Assembly: GCA_022840285.1 (NCBI GenBank)
Contig: JALHIE010000028.1
Span: forward strand, 1 to 41,286
Reading direction: 5' to 3'
Length of the DNA stretch: 41,286 nucleotides
Source of the DNA: Porphyromonadaceae bacterium
GTDB lineage: Bacteria > Bacteroidota > Bacteroidia > Bacteroidales > Dysgonomonadaceae
The translations under genes were made by a program, and so were the position numbers. This document shows positions 40,942-41,286 of this stretch, piece after piece (the first letter of the stretch is position 1; the number at the start of each line of letters is the position of its first letter). The notes under the pieces are model-generated. The model saw only the letters and a program-made list of their open reading frames with translations. It did not search any database and was not told where the DNA came from.

Positions 40942-41286
40942 ATGGCAAAAGAAATTAAATTCGAAATGGAAGCACGCGATTTACTTAAAAAAGGCGTGGA
41001 TTCATTGGCAGATGCAGTAAAAGTAACATTAGGGCCCAAAGGCCGCAACGTGATACTCGACAAAAAATACGGTGCACCGCAAATTACCAAGGACGGTGTT
41101 ACGGTTGCAAAAGAGATAGAGTTGGAAGACTCCTTTCAAAACATGGGAGCCCAGTTGGTAAAAGAAGTAGCCTCGAAGACTAATGACGATGCGGGCGATG
41201 GTACAACAACGGCCACTGTTTTGGCACAATCCATCATTGGTGTTGGCTTGAAGAACGTTACTGCAGGTGCTAATCCGATGGACCTG
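40942..41286 (+). CDS. groEL: Chaperonin GroEL, N-terminal part
   Basis: The first 115 residues of GroEL, running off the right edge. MAKEIKFEMEARDLLKKGVD, VTLGPKGRNVILDKKYGAP, ITKDGVTVAKEIELED and NDDAGDGTTTATVLAQSII are standard equatorial-domain motifs, including the nucleotide-binding DGTTT. The start lies 80 bp after groES, and the frame is undamaged. GroEL is the folding cage that works with GroES. Confidence 0.97.
   Translation, partial: MAKEIKFEMEARDLLKKGVDSLADAVKVTLGPKGRNVILDKKYGAPQITKDGVTVAKEIELEDSFQNMGAQLVKEVASKTNDDAGDGTTTATVLAQSIIGVGLKNVTAGANPMDL

Overview
The window looks like Bacteroidota, most likely Bacteroidales; a Dysgonomonadaceae-type genome is my guess at family level, not something I can show. 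The reasons are several promoter -7 boxes of the form TAnnTTTG, a run of secreted TlpA-type thioredoxins, a Wza/Wzc pair of the Bacteroidetes type, a standalone DUF4430 protein next to a cobalamin TonB receptor, and moderate GC content with weak Shine-Dalgarno signals. I see no tRNA, rRNA, insertion sequence, phage gene or CRISPR array.

Layout. 1-4213 (minus): surface polysaccharide genes, i.e. a Wza-like export lipoprotein, a Wzc-type tyrosine autokinase, two tandem FdtA-like sugar ketoisomerase cupins and the start of a hexapeptide acyltransferase that runs off the left edge. 4214-5096 is AT-rich and non-coding. 5106-10679 (plus): a secreted beta-helix protein with a Pro/Asp repeat linker, a lipoprotein gene that has lost its start, a GT4 glycosyltransferase, a PLP trans-sulfuration enzyme, a DUF4230 protein and a small membrane protein. 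10703-18526 (minus): a GNAT acetyltransferase, a broken FrnE/DsbA gene, and an array of four TlpA-like thioredoxins plus a fifth C-terminal remnant, with a cluster of REP-like palindromes inside it. 18551-24301 (minus): a broken clpC, a uracil-DNA glycosylase, and a peroxide-stress block (Fur/PerR-like regulator, broken dps, catalase). 24413-27179: an AI-2E-type permease, a DUF2007 protein, a plus-strand SDR and a DUF192 protein.

27239-40352 (minus) is a large vitamin B12 locus in two halves. The downstream half starts with a promoter and a cobalamin riboswitch and continues as btuB-like receptor, DUF4430, cobU, cobT, cobS, cobC, cbiP, cobD, cbiB. The upstream half is DUF71 (Dph6-like), btuF, cobA/btuR, btuC, btuD. 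Together they bring corrinoid across the outer membrane (TonB receptor) and inner membrane (BtuFCD), adenosylate it, attach the aminopropanol arm and assemble the lower nucleotide loop. No corrin-ring genes are seen here, so this is a salvage and late-assembly locus. The right edge holds groES (damaged) and the start of groEL (intact as far as it goes), preceded by a sigma-54-like promoter.

A pattern crosses the window. groES, clpC, dps, frnE, one tlpA and the beta-helix/lipoprotein junction are each interrupted, mostly by apparent deletions of roughly 20-75 bp that shift the frame. Because groES is normally essential and sits before an intact groEL, I suspect that many of these are errors in the sequence record rather than natural decay. 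Reads would settle it.
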